A program made the position numbers and the translations under genes. Under the pieces are notes generated by a model that was not told where the DNA came from, made no database searches, and saw only the letters and a program-made list of their open reading frames with translations. A stretch of DNA of 64,000 nt, from NCBI RefSeq assembly GCF_028743715.1, contig NZ_CP117996.1, forward strand, positions 2,728,001 through 2,792,000, written 5' to 3'. This stretch comes from Microbacterium sp. Clip185 (lineage in GTDB: Bacteria; Actinomycetota; Actinomycetes; Actinomycetales; Microbacteriaceae). This document shows, piece after piece, positions 51,887 to 61,610 of the stretch; the stretch's first letter is position 1; each line of letters begins with the position of its first letter.

Positions 51887-52052
51887 AGCCTCGCTACCCT
51901 CGTGCAGACCGGTCGATCTGCGGTGGATGGGATTCGGTGCCGGAAACGCCCCGACGGCGACACGCCAACGAAGGCGCAAAGCACCAAAGATCAACTATAG
52001 GTGATAGAGCCGCATCGCGCCACTCGGTGAGTCGCGGGATGGCCCCACCCGC

Positions 52053-52724
52053 TCAGGAGATCCTGCTGAGGATGTCGGCCTGAGGGTTGTACGTGATCTG
52101 GACGAGGTCTCCGTTCACGCGGAGCGTGGGCGTACCCGTCGCCCCGTCCGGCAGGGACCGCGACTTCGCGAACTTGATGTACGCGTTGGAGGTGATCGCG
52201 TTCTCGAGGTCCGAGGTGACATTCACGCCCGCCCCACGAGCGAGATCCACCAGCTGCTCGTCGGTCAGCCCGGTCGAGTTCTCGGCGGGCTGGTTCGCGT
52301 ACAGCGCCTGCAGGAAGGCGTAGGCGTTGTCAGGGTCGGCGGCGGCAACGGCGTACATCGCGCTCGCGGCGCGGCTGGAGTACTCGGTGCCCTGCGAGAG
52401 GCGGTCGAGGATCGCGACCGGGTACACGTTCAATGTGATGTCGCCCGATGCGACGAGACCCTGGATCGTCTCGCCCTCCGTCTGCTCGAACTGGTTGCAG
52501 TAGGGGCACATGAAGTCGATGTACGTGTCGACGGTGTGCTCGCCGGTGCCGAAGGAGATCGCCCCCGTGGACGCGTCGATGTTGGATGCCTCGGGGGCCT
52601 TGCCCGGGTCCGAAGCCATGTTGTTGAACACGACGACGAGGCCTCCGACGGCCACGATGGCGACGACAGCGATGACGCTGATCCAGATCGCGAACCAGTT
52701 TGTCTTGCCCTTTGCCGCTGCCAT
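52053..52724 (-). CDS. DsbA/thioredoxin-fold membrane-anchored oxidoreductase
   Basis: A 223-residue protein. An N-terminal anchor helix (about 10-33) is followed by a thioredoxin-like domain with active site C73-P-Y-C76 (FMCPYCNQFE) and cis-Pro motif TGTPTL. It probably forms or isomerises disulfides in exported proteins. It lies within the ribosomal operon, 11 bp after map, with 166 bp before infA. Confidence 0.92.
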   Translation of the reverse strand: MAAAKGKTNWFAIWISVIAVVAIVAVGGLVVVFNNMASDPGKAPEASNIDASTGAISFGTGEHTVDTYIDFMCPYCNQFEQTEGETIQGLVASGDITLNVYPVAILDRLSQGTEYSSRAASAMYAVAAADPDNAYAFLQALYANQPAENSTGLTDEQLVDLARGAGVNVTSDLENAITSNAYIKFAKSRSLPDGATGTPTLRVNGDLVQITYNPQADILSRIS

Positions 52725-52735
52725 GACGCTCTTTC

Positions 52736-53563
52736 CTACTCGATTTCGACCGGCTTCACACCATACGGAGCAAGCCCCGCGGCTCCGCCGTCAGGGGCCG
52801 TGAGAACCCAGATTCCTCCATCATGGACGGCGACGCTATGTTCCCAGTGGGAGCCGGCTGAGCCATCGACGGTGGAGACCGTCCAGTCGTCCTCTTCGAC
52901 GAAGGTCGCCTCGGAGCCCGCGACCACCATGGGCTCGATGGCGAGCACGAGACCGGGCTGGATACGCGGCCCCGGATCGGGGACGCGGTAGTTGAACACC
53001 GAGGGCGCCTCGTGCATCTTGCGGCCGATCCCGTGGCCGACGTAGTCGCGCAGGATGCCGTACTCCCCCGCCGCAGTGATGTGATCCTCGATCGCGGCGC
53101 CGATCTCACCGATGTGGCGTCCTGTCGCCATCGCGGCGATCCCGGCCCACATGGAACCCTCTGTGATGCGAGAGAGCTCCTGCCGGGCCGCGACGAGCTC
53201 GGGCCGGTCGGGGTCGGGCAGCACGATCGTGATCGCGGAGTCGCCGTTCCACCCCCGGAACTGCGCTCCCGCATCGATCGACACGATGTCTCCCGCTTCG
53301 AGCACCCGGTCACCGGGGATCCCGTGCACGACCTGTTCGTTGACCGAGACGCACGTCGTGTGGCGGTAGCCGCGCACGAGTTGGAAGTTCGACTCCGCGC
53401 CTCGTCCGGTGATCACGGCTGCGGCCGCCGCATCCAACTCGGCCGTCGTCACGCCGGGGGCGATCATCTCGCGCACCGCCTGGAGAGCGGCGGCGGTGAT
53501 GAGCCCCGGCTCGATCATCTGGCGCAGCTGCGCCGGGGTCTTGTAGATGGAGCGTCGCAGCAC
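52736..53563 (-). CDS. map: Methionine aminopeptidase, type I
   Basis: A 275-residue metalloenzyme removing the initiator Met. The five metal ligands are visible in SIDAGAQFRGWNGDSAI (two Asp), GHGIGRKMHE (His), LAIEPMV (Glu) and WEHSVAV (Glu), and substrate His in RHTTCVSVNEQVVHG. GTG start, three bases after adk. The N-terminal zinc-finger extension of some actinobacterial MetAPs is absent. Confidence 0.98.
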   Translation of the reverse strand: MLRRSIYKTPAQLRQMIEPGLITAAALQAVREMIAPGVTTAELDAAAAAVITGRGAESNFQLVRGYRHTTCVSVNEQVVHGIPGDRVLEAGDIVSIDAGAQFRGWNGDSAITIVLPDPDRPELVAARQELSRITEGSMWAGIAAMATGRHIGEIGAAIEDHITAAGEYGILRDYVGHGIGRKMHEAPSVFNYRVPDPGPRIQPGLVLAIEPMVVAGSEATFVEEDDWTVSTVDGSAGSHWEHSVAVHDGGIWVLTAPDGGAAGLAPYGVKPVEIE

Positions 53564-53566
53564 GGC

Positions 53567-54157
53567 TCAGGATGCCGGCGTCAGCCCGCGGGCGATGAGG
53601 GCCGTGAGGATGCGCTCGGTGATGACATCGAGGGAGCCGATCCCGTCGATGGCGACGACGAGCCCGCGCTCGCGATACACATCGAGGATCGGGGCCGTCT
53701 CGCTCTCGTAGATGCCCAGGCGATGCGCGATCACCTCGGCGGTGTCGTCCGTGCGGCCCTGCTCCTCGGCGCGCTTGGTCAGGCGGGCGATGCTCTCCTC
53801 GCGAGGCACATCCAGCTCGATCACGGCGTCGAGGCTCTCGCCGCGCGGCTCCAGGAACGCGTCGAGATCGCCCACCTGGCCGAGGTTGCGGGGGTAGCCG
53901 TCGAGCAGGAAACCGGGCGCCGCATCGTCCTGCGCGAGCCGGTCGCGCACGACCGCGCTGGTCAGCTCGTCGGGCACGAGGTTGCCTGCGGCGATGATCG
54001 CCTGGACCTGCTGGCCGAGCTCGGTGCCCTCCGAGATGTTCGCGCGGAACACGTCTCCCGTCGATACCGCCGGGACGCCGAACGCCTCGGCGATGCGCAC
54101 ACCCTGTGTGCCCTTGCCGGAGCCCTGCGGCCCCACGATCAACAGGCGCGCGGTCAT
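53567..54157 (-). CDS. adk: Adenylate kinase (short-LID form)
   Basis: A 196-residue enzyme balancing AMP, ADP and ATP. P-loop GPQGSGKGT (9-17), NMP-binding STGDVFRANI and GFLLDGYPRNLGQ are clear. The LID region is short (RAEEQGRTDDTAE), without the zinc-binding cysteines of long forms. The ATG overlaps the secY stop (ATGA). Confidence 0.99.
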   Translation of the reverse strand: MTARLLIVGPQGSGKGTQGVRIAEAFGVPAVSTGDVFRANISEGTELGQQVQAIIAAGNLVPDELTSAVVRDRLAQDDAAPGFLLDGYPRNLGQVGDLDAFLEPRGESLDAVIELDVPREESIARLTKRAEEQGRTDDTAEVIAHRLGIYESETAPILDVYRERGLVVAIDGIGSLDVITERILTALIARGLTPAS

Positions 54158-55479
54158 CGCAGGAGCCCTTCGTAGTGACGCTGCTGGAGCTGGGCGTCGA
54201 TCTGCTTCACGGTCTCGAGCCCGACGCCGACCATGATGAGGATCGAGGTGCCGCCGAACGGGAAGTTCTGGTTCGCCCCCACCGTCGCCAGAGCGATCAG
54301 CGGGATGAGTGCGACCAGACCGAGATAGATCGAGCCGGGGAGAGTGATGCGGGTGAGCACGTAGTCGAGATACTCAGCGGTGGGACGGCCGGCGCGGATG
54401 CCGGGAATGAACCCGCCGTACTTCTTCATGTTGTCGGCGACGTCGACCGGGTTGAAGGTGATCGCGACGTAGAAGTAGGTGAACCCGACGATCAGCAGGA
54501 AGTACAGCAGCCAGTACAGCGGGTGGTCGCCACGCGTGAGGTAGTTCTGGATCCAGACCACCCAGCCCGGCAGTGCGCCGTCGGCGTCCGGGGTCTGGTT
54601 GAACTGCGAGATCAGCGCGGGGATGTACAGAAGCGACGAGGCGAAGATGACGGGCACGACACCGGCCATGTTGACCTTGATCGGGATGTAGGTGTTCGTT
54701 CCGCCGTACGTGCGACGGCCCACCATCCGCTTCGCGTACTGCACGGGGATGCGGCGCTGGGACTGTTCGACGAAGACCACGAGCGCCACGATCACGACGC
54801 CGACCGCGAGCACGAGCAGGAAGACCTCGAAACCGCGTGCCTGCCAGATCGACCACATCGCGGCCGGGAAGGTCGCGGCGATGGACGTGAAGATCAGCAG
54901 CGACATTCCGTTACCGATGCCGCGCTCGGTGACGAGCTCGGCGAACCACATGATGAGGCCCGTACCAGCGGTCATCGTGATGATCATGAGCAGCTGAGCC
55001 CACCATGCGTCGTTGGTCAGCAGCTGCTCGCACGAGGCGACACCGGTGTTGCCGAAGAGCTGGCCGCTGCGCGCGACGGTCACGAGCGTCGTGGACTGCA
55101 GCAGGGCGAGCGCGATCGTCAGGTAGCGCGTGTACTGCGTCAGGCGCGCCTGACCCGACTGACCCTCCTTGTAGAGGGTCTCGAAGTGGGGGATGACCAC
55201 GCGCAGCAGCTGGACGATGATCGTCGCGGTGATGTAGGGCATGACGCCCAGCGCGAAGATCGACAGCTGAAGAAGCGCGCCGCCCGAGAAGAGGTTGACC
55301 AGCGACAGCACGCCCTGCGTGTTCGACGTGTCGGCGAGACACGACTGAACGTTCGGGAAGTCAACGAACGGCGACGGCACGTGCGCACCGAGACGGTACA
55401 GCACGATGATGCCCAGGGTGAAAGCGATCTTCCGACGCAGGTCAGGCGTGCGGAACACGCGCGCGATGGCGCTGAACAC
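54154..55479 (-). CDS. secY: Preprotein translocase subunit SecY
   Basis: A 441-residue ten-helix channel protein of the Sec pathway. It has the start FRTPDLRRKIAFTLGIIVLY, the plug region PSPFVDFP, LLQLSIFALGVMPYITATII and the conserved basic loop KYGGFIPGIRAGRPTAEYLD. GTG 55479 has an excellent GGAGGAAT site upstream and replaces the longer reading. A 138-bp gap with a hairpin separates it from rplO. Confidence 0.99.
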   Translation of the reverse strand: MFSAIARVFRTPDLRRKIAFTLGIIVLYRLGAHVPSPFVDFPNVQSCLADTSNTQGVLSLVNLFSGGALLQLSIFALGVMPYITATIIVQLLRVVIPHFETLYKEGQSGQARLTQYTRYLTIALALLQSTTLVTVARSGQLFGNTGVASCEQLLTNDAWWAQLLMIITMTAGTGLIMWFAELVTERGIGNGMSLLIFTSIAATFPAAMWSIWQARGFEVFLLVLAVGVVIVALVVFVEQSQRRIPVQYAKRMVGRRTYGGTNTYIPIKVNMAGVVPVIFASSLLYIPALISQFNQTPDADGALPGWVVWIQNYLTRGDHPLYWLLYFLLIVGFTYFYVAITFNPVDVADNMKKYGGFIPGIRAGRPTAEYLDYVLTRITLPGSIYLGLVALIPLIALATVGANQNFPFGGTSILIMVGVGLETVKQIDAQLQQRHYEGLLR

Positions 55480-55580
55480 GTGGATTCCTCCAGAAAGGGT
55501 TCCCGGCGCAGGAGGCGCACAGATCACCAGGGTATCCCACCCCGCGTGTGACCGAGCGGCCGCATCCTCCGGGTATGCGA

Positions 55581-55609
55581 CAGGGGCCGGAGAGATCCTC
55601 CGGCCCCTG
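55581..55609 (-). terminator. Hairpin between rplO and secY
   Basis: CAGGGGCCGGAG (55581-55592) pairs with CTCCGGCCCCTG (55598-55609) around five bases, 9 bp after the rplO stop on the minus strand. It may attenuate transcription so that secY, adk and the later genes are expressed less than the ribosomal genes, or it may protect the upstream mRNA end. Confidence 0.65.
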
Positions 55610-55617
55610 CACGCGGC

Positions 55618-56178
55618 TTACTTGACGGTGCCGCCCGCGGCGACGATCTTCTGCTCGGCCGAGCCGGAGACCTTGTCGACCTCGACGTTCAGCTTCACCG
55701 AGATCTCGCCGGTGCCGAGCACCTTGACCTTCTCGTTCTTGCGAACCGCACCCTTGGCGACCAGGTCGACGACGGTCACGTCGCCACCGGTCGGGTACAG
55801 CTCCGCGAGCTTGTCCAGGTTCACGACCTGGTACTCGACGCGGAACGGGTTCTTGAACCCGCGCAGCTTCGGGGTGCGCATGTGCAGCGGCATCTGCCCA
55901 CCCTCGAAGCCGGCCTTCACCTGGTAGCGGGCCTTCTGACCCTTGGTGCCACGGCCGGCGGTCTTACCCTTGGAGCCCTCACCACGACCGACGCGGGTCT
56001 TGGCGGTGTTGGATCCGGGGACGGGACGAAGGTGGTGAACCTTCAGCACGCCCGGACGCGCCACGGCGACGTCCTTCTTCTCCACCTTGGGCGCTGCGGC
56101 CTTCTTGGCGGCGGGCTTACGGGTCGTCTTGGCAGCGGGCTTCTCAGCCGTCTGCTCGACGTTCTCGTTCTCAGCCAT
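55618..56178 (-). CDS. rplO: Ribosomal protein L15 with N-terminal extension
   Basis: A 186-residue large-subunit protein. An Ala/Lys/Pro-rich extension of about 40 residues ([18 protein letters not shown]) precedes the normal core [32 protein letters not shown] and [16 protein letters not shown]. The start overlaps the rpmD stop by one base. Confidence 0.98.
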   Translation of the reverse strand: MAENENVEQTAEKPAAKTTRKPAAKKAAAPKVEKKDVAVARPGVLKVHHLRPVPGSNTAKTRVGRGEGSKGKTAGRGTKGQKARYQVKAGFEGGQMPLHMRTPKLRGFKNPFRVEYQVVNLDKLAELYPTGGDVTVVDLVAKGAVRKNEKVKVLGTGEISVKLNVEVDKVSGSAEQKIVAAGGTVK

Positions 56179-56363
56179 TAGTCGATCTCCTCAACCTTCA
56201 CGAGGTGAGCGACGGCCTTGACGTACCCGCGCGTCTGCGCGTCGTCGGGGCGGACGACCGAGTCGCCGATCCGCTTGAGGCCGAGGCTGCGCAGCGTGTC
56301 ACGCTGGTTCTGCTTCTCGCTCACCTTGGACTTGACCTGCGTGACCTTCAGACGCTGAGCCAT
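56178..56363 (-). CDS. rpmD: Ribosomal protein L30
   Basis: A 61-residue protein of usual bacterial length ([34 protein letters not shown]). It shares one base with both neighbours: its ATG uses the last base of the rpsE stop, and its stop uses the first base of rplO. Translational coupling is likely. Confidence 0.99.
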   Translation of the reverse strand: MAQRLKVTQVKSKVSEKQNQRDTLRSLGLKRIGDSVVRPDDAQTRGYVKAVAHLVKVEEID

Positions 56364-57055
56364 CAGGCACCTACCTTCGATGCGGCCGCGGCCTCAGCCT
56401 CGGCGCGAACCAGACGGGCCGGAGCGACCTGGTCGAAGTCGAGGCCACGACGGGCTGCCACCTGACGCGGCTCTTCGAGCTGCTTCAGGGCCTCGACGGT
56501 CGCGTGCACGATGTTGATCGTGTTCGACGAGCCGAGGGACTTCGAGAGGACGTCGTGGATACCGGCGCACTCGAGCACGGCGCGCACGGGGCCACCGGCG
56601 ATAACACCGGTACCGGCAGCAGCGGGGCGCAGCAGGACGACGCCCGCGGCAGCCTCACCCTGGACCGGGTGCGGGATGGTCGATCCCGTGCGGGGGACGC
56701 GGAAGAAGTTGCGCTTGGCTTCCTCGACACCCTTCGAGATCGCGAGCGGGACCTCGCGGGCCTTGCCGTAGCCGACACCCACCACACCGTTGCCGTCACC
56801 GACGACAACGAGAGCGGTGAAGCTGAAGCGACGGCCACCCTTGACGACCTTCGACACACGGTTGATGGTCACGACGCGCTCGAGGAACTGGCTCTCCGAG
56901 CGGTCGCGCGACCCGCGGTCACGCTGGTTGGCGTTGCGCTCACGGCCACCGCGACGCGGCTCCCGCTCACGCTCGGCGGGCGCCGTCTCCGTCGCCGCCG
57001 CCTGAGTGGCATCGGTCACTTCGGTCTCCTGGTTGGTGTTCGTTGCATCGCTCAC
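56363..57055 (-). CDS. rpsE: Ribosomal protein S5 with N-terminal extension
   Basis: A 230-residue protein. The S5 core ([51 protein letters not shown]) is preceded by a charged, Arg/Glu-rich extension of about 55 residues ([20 protein letters not shown]). The ATG overlaps the rplR stop (ATGA). Confidence 0.98.
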   Translation of the reverse strand: MSDATNTNQETEVTDATQAAATETAPAEREREPRRGGRERNANQRDRGSRDRSESQFLERVVTINRVSKVVKGGRRFSFTALVVVGDGNGVVGVGYGKAREVPLAISKGVEEAKRNFFRVPRTGSTIPHPVQGEAAAGVVLLRPAAAGTGVIAGGPVRAVLECAGIHDVLSKSLGSSNTINIVHATVEALKQLEEPRQVAARRGLDFDQVAPARLVRAEAEAAAASKVGA

Positions 57056-57411
57056 AGGTTCAGCCCTCCTTCGCGGGCGCCCTCGGCGATCGCGGCGACA
57101 CGACCGGCGTAGCGGTTGCCGCCACGGTCGAAGACGACGTCGGCAACGCCGGCCGCCTTCGCGCGCTCGGCGACGAGCTCGCCGACCTTGCGGGCCTTCG
57201 AGGTCTTGTCACCGTCGAAGCCGCGCAGATCGGTCTCGAGGGTGGACGCACTGGCCACGGTGTGGCCCTTGCTGTCGTCGACGACCTGCACGAAGACGTG
57301 GCGGGCCGAACGGGTCACGACGAGGCGGGGGCGCTCGGCGGTGCCGACGATCTTCTTGCGAAGACGCGAGTGGCGACGAGCGCGGGCCTCGGACTTGGAA
57401 GTCACGGCCAT
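57052..57411 (-). CDS. rplR: Ribosomal protein L18
   Basis: A 119-residue 5S-rRNA-binding protein ([59 protein letters not shown]). Two bases separate it from rplF; its end overlaps rpsE. Confidence 0.99.
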   Translation of the reverse strand: MAVTSKSEARARRHSRLRKKIVGTAERPRLVVTRSARHVFVQVVDDSKGHTVASASTLETDLRGFDGDKTSKARKVGELVAERAKAAGVADVVFDRGGNRYAGRVAAIAEGAREGGLNL

Positions 57412-57413
57412 GG

Positions 57414-57950
57414 TTACTTACCAGCCTTTCCGGCCTTGCGCCGGACGACCTCGCCGGCGTAGCGCACACCCTTGCCCTTGTACGGCTCGGGCTTGCGGAT
57501 CTTGCGGATGTTGGCAGCTGCCTCACCGACGGCCTGCTTGTCGATCCCGCTCACGGTGAGCTTGTTGTTGCCCTCGACCGTGAACGTGATGCCCGCAGGC
57601 GGGTCGACCAGGACGGGGTGCGAGAAGCCCAGCGCGAACTCGACGGACGAGCCCTTCTGCGCGACGCGGTAACCCGTGCCGACGACCTCGAGACCCTTGG
57701 TGTAGCCCTGGGTGACGCCGATGATGTTGTTGTTGATGAGCGTGCGGGTCAGGCCGTGAAGCGACCGCGACTCGCGCTCGTCGTCGGGGCGGGTGACGAG
57801 AACCTGGTTCTCCTCGACCTTGACCTCGATCGGGTGGGCAGCGGTGAGCGTGAGCTCGCCCTTCGGGCCCTTGACGGAGACATCCTGACCGGACACCGAG
57901 ACGGTGACGCCGACGGGGATGTCGATGGGAAGACGTCCGATACGCGACAT
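57414..57950 (-). CDS. rplF: Ribosomal protein L6
   Basis: A 178-residue protein of two repeated domains ([35 protein letters not shown]; and the C-terminal signature [19 protein letters not shown]). Normal length; 6 bp after rpsH. Confidence 0.99.
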   Translation of the reverse strand: MSRIGRLPIDIPVGVTVSVSGQDVSVKGPKGELTLTAAHPIEVKVEENQVLVTRPDDERESRSLHGLTRTLINNNIIGVTQGYTKGLEVVGTGYRVAQKGSSVEFALGFSHPVLVDPPAGITFTVEGNNKLTVSGIDKQAVGEAAANIRKIRKPEPYKGKGVRYAGEVVRRKAGKAGK

Positions 57951-57956
57951 ATCAGG

Positions 57957-58355
57957 TCACCACACGTAGGCGAGGACTTCCCCACCCACGCCCTTCGACT
58001 CGGCCTGACGGTCCGTGAGGAGGCCAGAGGAGGTGGACAGGATCGCGACGCCGAGGCCGCCGAGGACCTTGGGGATCTCGGTCGACTTCGCGTACACGCG
58101 CAGGCCGGGCTTCGACACGCGCTTGATGCCGGCGATCGACCGCTCGCGGTTGGGGCCGTACTTCAGCGTGAGCGTCAGCGTCTGGCCGACACGCGCGTCG
58201 GTGACCTCCCAGCCGGAGATGTAGCCCTCCTGCTGGAGGATCTCGGCGATGTGGGTCTTGAGCTTGGAGCTCGGCAGCGACACGGAGTCGTGGTGCGCCG
58301 AGTTCGCGTTGCGCAGACGGGTCAGCAGATCTGCGACCGGGTCTGTCATCGTCAT
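57957..58355 (-). CDS. rpsH: Ribosomal protein S8
   Basis: A 132-residue protein ([40 protein letters not shown] and [20 protein letters not shown]). It follows rplE directly with an 88-bp gap in which rpsN is absent. Confidence 0.99.
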   Translation of the reverse strand: MTMTDPVADLLTRLRNANSAHHDSVSLPSSKLKTHIAEILQQEGYISGWEVTDARVGQTLTLTLKYGPNRERSIAGIKRVSKPGLRVYAKSTEIPKVLGGLGVAILSTSSGLLTDRQAESKGVGGEVLAYVW

Positions 58356-58417
58356 GATGGTTTTCCTTTGTTCACCAGGTTTCGACCGCCGTTACACGAC
58401 GGCCGACCTGTGGTGGA

Positions 58418-58435
58418 TGCCGACGGGTGTCGGCA
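58418..58435 (-). other. Small hairpin in the rplE-rpsH gap
   Basis: TGCCGAC and GTCGGCA form a 7-bp stem with loop GGGT in the 88-bp gap that replaces the usual rpsN position. It may be a processing or attenuation signal. Confidence 0.35.
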
Positions 58436-58443
58436 CGGGGGTG

Positions 58444-59022
58444 TTACGCCTGGCGGAACGGGAAGCCGAGGTGACGCAGCAGAGCGCGACCCTCGTCGTC
58501 CGTGTTCGCCGTCGTGACGATCGTGATGTCGAAGCCGCGGACGCGATCGATCTTGTCCTGGTCGATCTCGTGGAAGACCGACTGCTCCTGCAGACCGAAC
58601 GTGTAGTTGCCGTGGCCGTCGAACTGGCGGTCGTTCAGACCGCGGAAGTCGCGGATGCGGGGCAGCGCGAGGTTCACGAGACGGTCGATGAACTCCCAGG
58701 CGCGGTCGCCGCGCAGGGTGACGTGCGCACCGATGGCCTGACCCTCACGCAGCTTGAACTGCGCGATGGACTTGCGGGCCTTGGTGACGACCGGCTTCTG
58801 ACCGGTGATCTTGGTGAGGTCGTCGACCGCACCATCGATCACCTTGCTGTCGCGAGCTGCCTCGCCGACACCGGTGTTCACGACGACCTTGACCAGGCCG
58901 GGGATCTGCATGACGTTCGCGTAACCGAACTCGTCCTGCATCGCCTTCTTGATCTCGGCGTTGTACTTCTGCTTCAGGCGGGGCTGGGTCTTGCCAGCCT
59001 CCGCGGCAGTGGCGGTGCTCAT
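58444..59022 (-). CDS. rplE: Ribosomal protein L5
   Basis: A 192-residue 5S-rRNA-binding protein ([54 protein letters not shown]). The ATG uses the last base of the rplX stop. Confidence 0.99.
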   Translation of the reverse strand: MSTATAAEAGKTQPRLKQKYNAEIKKAMQDEFGYANVMQIPGLVKVVVNTGVGEAARDSKVIDGAVDDLTKITGQKPVVTKARKSIAQFKLREGQAIGAHVTLRGDRAWEFIDRLVNLALPRIRDFRGLNDRQFDGHGNYTFGLQEQSVFHEIDQDKIDRVRGFDITIVTTANTDDEGRALLRHLGFPFRQA

Positions 59023-59381
59023 CAGAGGTCCTTACCTGACTTCTTCGCGTAGCGCACGCGGACGGTGCGCTTGACGCCGTCCTTGACCTGCTCCTCGACG
59101 CGACGGCCGACACGGGTCGGCTTCTTGGTCGAGGGGTCGACGAGGGCGACGTTGGAGATGTGGATGGGGGCTTCGGTCGTCTCGATGCCGCCGGTCTTGG
59201 TGCCGCGCTGGGTCTGACCGACCCGCGTGTGCTTGGTGACGTAGTTGACGCCCTCGACGATGACGCGGTTCTGCTCGGTCAGGACCTTGCGGACCTTGCC
59301 CTGCTTGCCGCGGTCGCCGCCCTTGTCCTGCTTCTTACCAGTGATGACCTGAACCAGGTCACCTGCCTTGATCTTGGCCAT
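59022..59381 (-). CDS. rplX: Ribosomal protein L24
   Basis: A 119-residue KOW-domain assembly protein ([39 protein letters not shown]). Five bases separate it from rplN. Confidence 0.99.
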   Translation of the reverse strand: MAKIKAGDLVQVITGKKQDKGGDRGKQGKVRKVLTEQNRVIVEGVNYVTKHTRVGQTQRGTKTGGIETTEAPIHISNVALVDPSTKKPTRVGRRVEEQVKDGVKRTVRVRYAKKSGKDL

Positions 59382-59386
59382 GAGGG

Positions 59387-59755
59387 TCAGATCACCTCCG
59401 GAGCGAGCGAGACGATCTTCATGAACTTCTTGTCACGAAGCTCGCGACCGACCGGGCCGAAGATACGGGTGCCGCGGGGCTCCCCGTCGTTCTTCAGGAT
59501 GACGGCGGCGTTCTCGTCGAACTTGATGTAGGAACCGTCGGGACGACGGGTCTGCTTGACGGTACGGACGACGACGGCCTTGACCACGTCGCCCTTCTTG
59601 ACGTTGCCGCCGGGGATCGCGTCCTTGACCGTGGCGACGATGACGTCGCCCAGGCCGGCGTAGCGCCGGTTGGAGCCGCCGAGCACACGGATCGTGAGCA
59701 GCTCTTTGGCGCCGGTGTTGTCGGCGACCTTGAGGCGGGATTCGTTCTGAATCAC
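59387..59755 (-). CDS. rplN: Ribosomal protein L14
   Basis: A 122-residue protein of exact family length ([60 protein letters not shown]). The gap to rpsQ holds a perfect hairpin (59773-59797). Confidence 0.99.
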   Translation of the reverse strand: MIQNESRLKVADNTGAKELLTIRVLGGSNRRYAGLGDVIVATVKDAIPGGNVKKGDVVKAVVVRTVKQTRRPDGSYIKFDENAAVILKNDGEPRGTRIFGPVGRELRDKKFMKIVSLAPEVI

Positions 59756-59772
59756 TTGTTACTCCTTGGATT

Positions 59773-59797
59773 CCAAGTAAGCCCGAGGCTTACTTGG
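59773..59797 (-). repeat. Perfect inverted repeat over the rpsQ stop codon
   Basis: CCAAGTAAGCC (59773-59783) and GGCTTACTTGG (59787-59797) form an 11-bp stem with a 3-base loop. The rpsQ TAA (59792-59790) lies inside the right arm, so the hairpin forms only after ribosomes have left. It may be an mRNA processing or attenuation site. Confidence 0.5.
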
Positions 59798-60122
59798 CCT
59801 TCTCGAGGATCTCGACCAGGCGCCAGCGCTTGGTGGCGCTCAGCGGGCGGGTCTCGTTGATGAGCACCAGGTCGCCGATGCCGGCGGTGTTGCCCTCGTC
59901 GTGCGCCTTGACCTTGGAGGTGCGGCGGATGACCTTGCCGTAGAGCGGGTGCTTCACGCGGTCCTCGACCTCGACGACGATGGTCTTGTCCATCTTGTCG
60001 CTGACGACGTAGCCGCGGCGCGCCTTGCGGTAGCCACGGGCGGCCGCGTCACGGACGTCGTGCTCCGAGCTCTCGTGCCCAGCGGTCTGCTCGACCTCTG
60101 CTGCCTTCTTCGTGGTGGCCAT
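59790..60122 (-). CDS. rpsQ: Ribosomal protein S17 with N-terminal extension
   Basis: A 110-residue protein. About 35 extra residues ([20 protein letters not shown]) precede the S17 core ([40 protein letters not shown]). ATG 60122 shares one base with the rpmC stop (TGATG). Confidence 0.98.
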   Translation of the reverse strand: MATTKKAAEVEQTAGHESSEHDVRDAAARGYRKARRGYVVSDKMDKTIVVEVEDRVKHPLYGKVIRRTSKVKAHDEGNTAGIGDLVLINETRPLSATKRWRLVEILEKAK

Positions 60123-60433
60123 CACTCAGCCTCTCCTTCGGCGGCGGCCGAGGTGTCCTCGGTCTTCTTCGCCTTCGTCTTCTTCGCCTTCGCCGGCTCA
60201 GCGGCGACGGGCGTGGCACGGATGCCCAGCTCGCGCTCGCGGATCACGGTGTAGAGCCGCGCGATGTCGCGCTTGACCGCACGGATGCGGCCGTGGCTCT
60301 CGAGCTGGCCGGTGGCCGACTGGAAGCGCAGGTTGAACAGCTCTTCCTTGGCCTTGCGCAGCTCCTCGACGAGGCGCTGGTCTTCGAACGTGTCGAGCTC
60401 GCTCGGGGCGAGCTGCTTGGTGCCGATCGCCAT
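60122..60433 (-). CDS. rpmC: Ribosomal protein L29 with C-terminal extension
   Basis: A 103-residue protein. The L29 helical hairpin ([20 protein letters not shown] and [20 protein letters not shown]) is followed by a Lys/Ala/Glu tail of about 30 residues. ATG 60433 is chosen for its one-base overlap with the rplP TAA and for the normal core position. Confidence 0.98.
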   Translation of the reverse strand: MAIGTKQLAPSELDTFEDQRLVEELRKAKEELFNLRFQSATGQLESHGRIRAVKRDIARLYTVIRERELGIRATPVAAEPAKAKKTKAKKTEDTSAAAEGEAE

Positions 60434-60852
60434 TACGCGTCGCCCTCCTCGCGCTTGATGATGCGTGCCTTCAGCGGCAGCTTGTGGATGGCACGGGTCA
60501 GCGCCTCGCGAGCGAGCTGCTCGTTGACGCCCGCGACCTCGAACAGGACGCGGCCCGGCTTGACGTTCGCGACCCACCACTCGGGCGAGCCCTTACCCGA
60601 ACCCATGCGGGTCTCAGCGGGCTTCTTGGTCAGCGGACGGTCGGGGTAGATGTTGATCCACACCTTTCCACCACGCTTGATGTGACGGGTCATCGCGATA
60701 CGGGCGGACTCGATCTGACGGTTCGTCACGTAAGCGGGCGTCAGCGCCTGGATGCCGAACTCGCCGAACGACACCTGGGTGCCGCCGGTGGCCTGGCCGT
60801 CACGCTTCGGGTGGTGCTGCTTGCGGTACTTGACCTTACGGGGAATAAGCAT
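60433..60852 (-). CDS. rplP: Ribosomal protein L16
   Basis: A 139-residue protein ([60 protein letters not shown]). Normal length. Its ATG shares one base with the rpsC stop. Confidence 0.99.
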   Translation of the reverse strand: MLIPRKVKYRKQHHPKRDGQATGGTQVSFGEFGIQALTPAYVTNRQIESARIAMTRHIKRGGKVWINIYPDRPLTKKPAETRMGSGKGSPEWWVANVKPGRVLFEVAGVNEQLAREALTRAIHKLPLKARIIKREEGDA

Positions 60853-61610
60853 CAGGCAGACGCTCCTTCTGCGACGGGGGCCTCGTTGCGGGGGCCACGA
60901 CGGCGGTCGCCACCGCGGTCGTCACGACCGCGCGACTTCGGCGCGTTGGCCTGCTCGCGAGCGAGTTCCTTGTTGGTGAGGTCGCCCTTGTAGATCCAGA
61001 CCTTCACGCCGATGCGGCCGAAGGTGGTCTTGGCCTCGTAGAAGCCGTAGTCGATGTTCGCGCGCAGGGTGTGCAGGGGCACACGGCCTTCGCGGTAGAA
61101 CTCCGAGCGGCTCATCTCGGCGCCGCCGAGGCGCCCGGAGACCTGGATGCGGATGCCCTTGGCGCCGGCGCGCTGAGCGCCCTGCAGGCCCTTGCGCATC
61201 GCGCGGCGGAACGCCACACGAGCGGAGAGCTGCTCGGCGATGCCCTGCGCGACCAGCTGAGCGTCGGCCTCGGGGTTCTTGACCTCGAGGATGTTCAGCT
61301 GGATCTGCTTGCCGGTGAGCTTCTCGAGGTCGCCGCGGATGCGCTCGGCCTCCGCACCACGACGGCCGATCACGATGCCGGGACGCGCGGTGTGGATGTC
61401 GACGCGCACGCGGTCACGGGTGCGCTCGATCTCGATGTTGCTCACGCCTGCACGGTCGAGGCTCGACAGCAGGAGCTTACGGATCTTGATGTCCTCGGCC
61501 ACGTAGTCGGCGTAGCGCTGTCCGGGCTTCGTCGAGTCCGAGAACCACCGCGACACGTGGTCGGTGGTGATGCCGAGGCGGAAGCCGTACGGGTTGACTT
61601 TCTGTCCCAT
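60852..61610 (-). CDS. rpsC: Ribosomal protein S3
   Basis: A 252-residue protein with an N-terminal KH domain ([40 protein letters not shown]) and the S3 C-terminal domain ([20 protein letters not shown]). It ends in an Arg/Asp/Gly-rich tail ([14 protein letters not shown]) typical of actinobacteria. Confidence 0.99.
   Translation of the reverse strand: MGQKVNPYGFRLGITTDHVSRWFSDSTKPGQRYADYVAEDIKIRKLLLSSLDRAGVSNIEIERTRDRVRVDIHTARPGIVIGRRGAEAERIRGDLEKLTGKQIQLNILEVKNPEADAQLVAQGIAEQLSARVAFRRAMRKGLQGAQRAGAKGIRIQVSGRLGGAEMSRSEFYREGRVPLHTLRANIDYGFYEAKTTFGRIGVKVWIYKGDLTNKELAREQANAPKSRGRDDRGGDRRRGPRNEAPVAEGASA

Noticed and set aside
58356-58443. A short rpsN hidden between rplE and rpsH.
   Set aside because: The 88-bp gap is too short for the 61 codons of even the small S14, and no CxxC motif is encoded.
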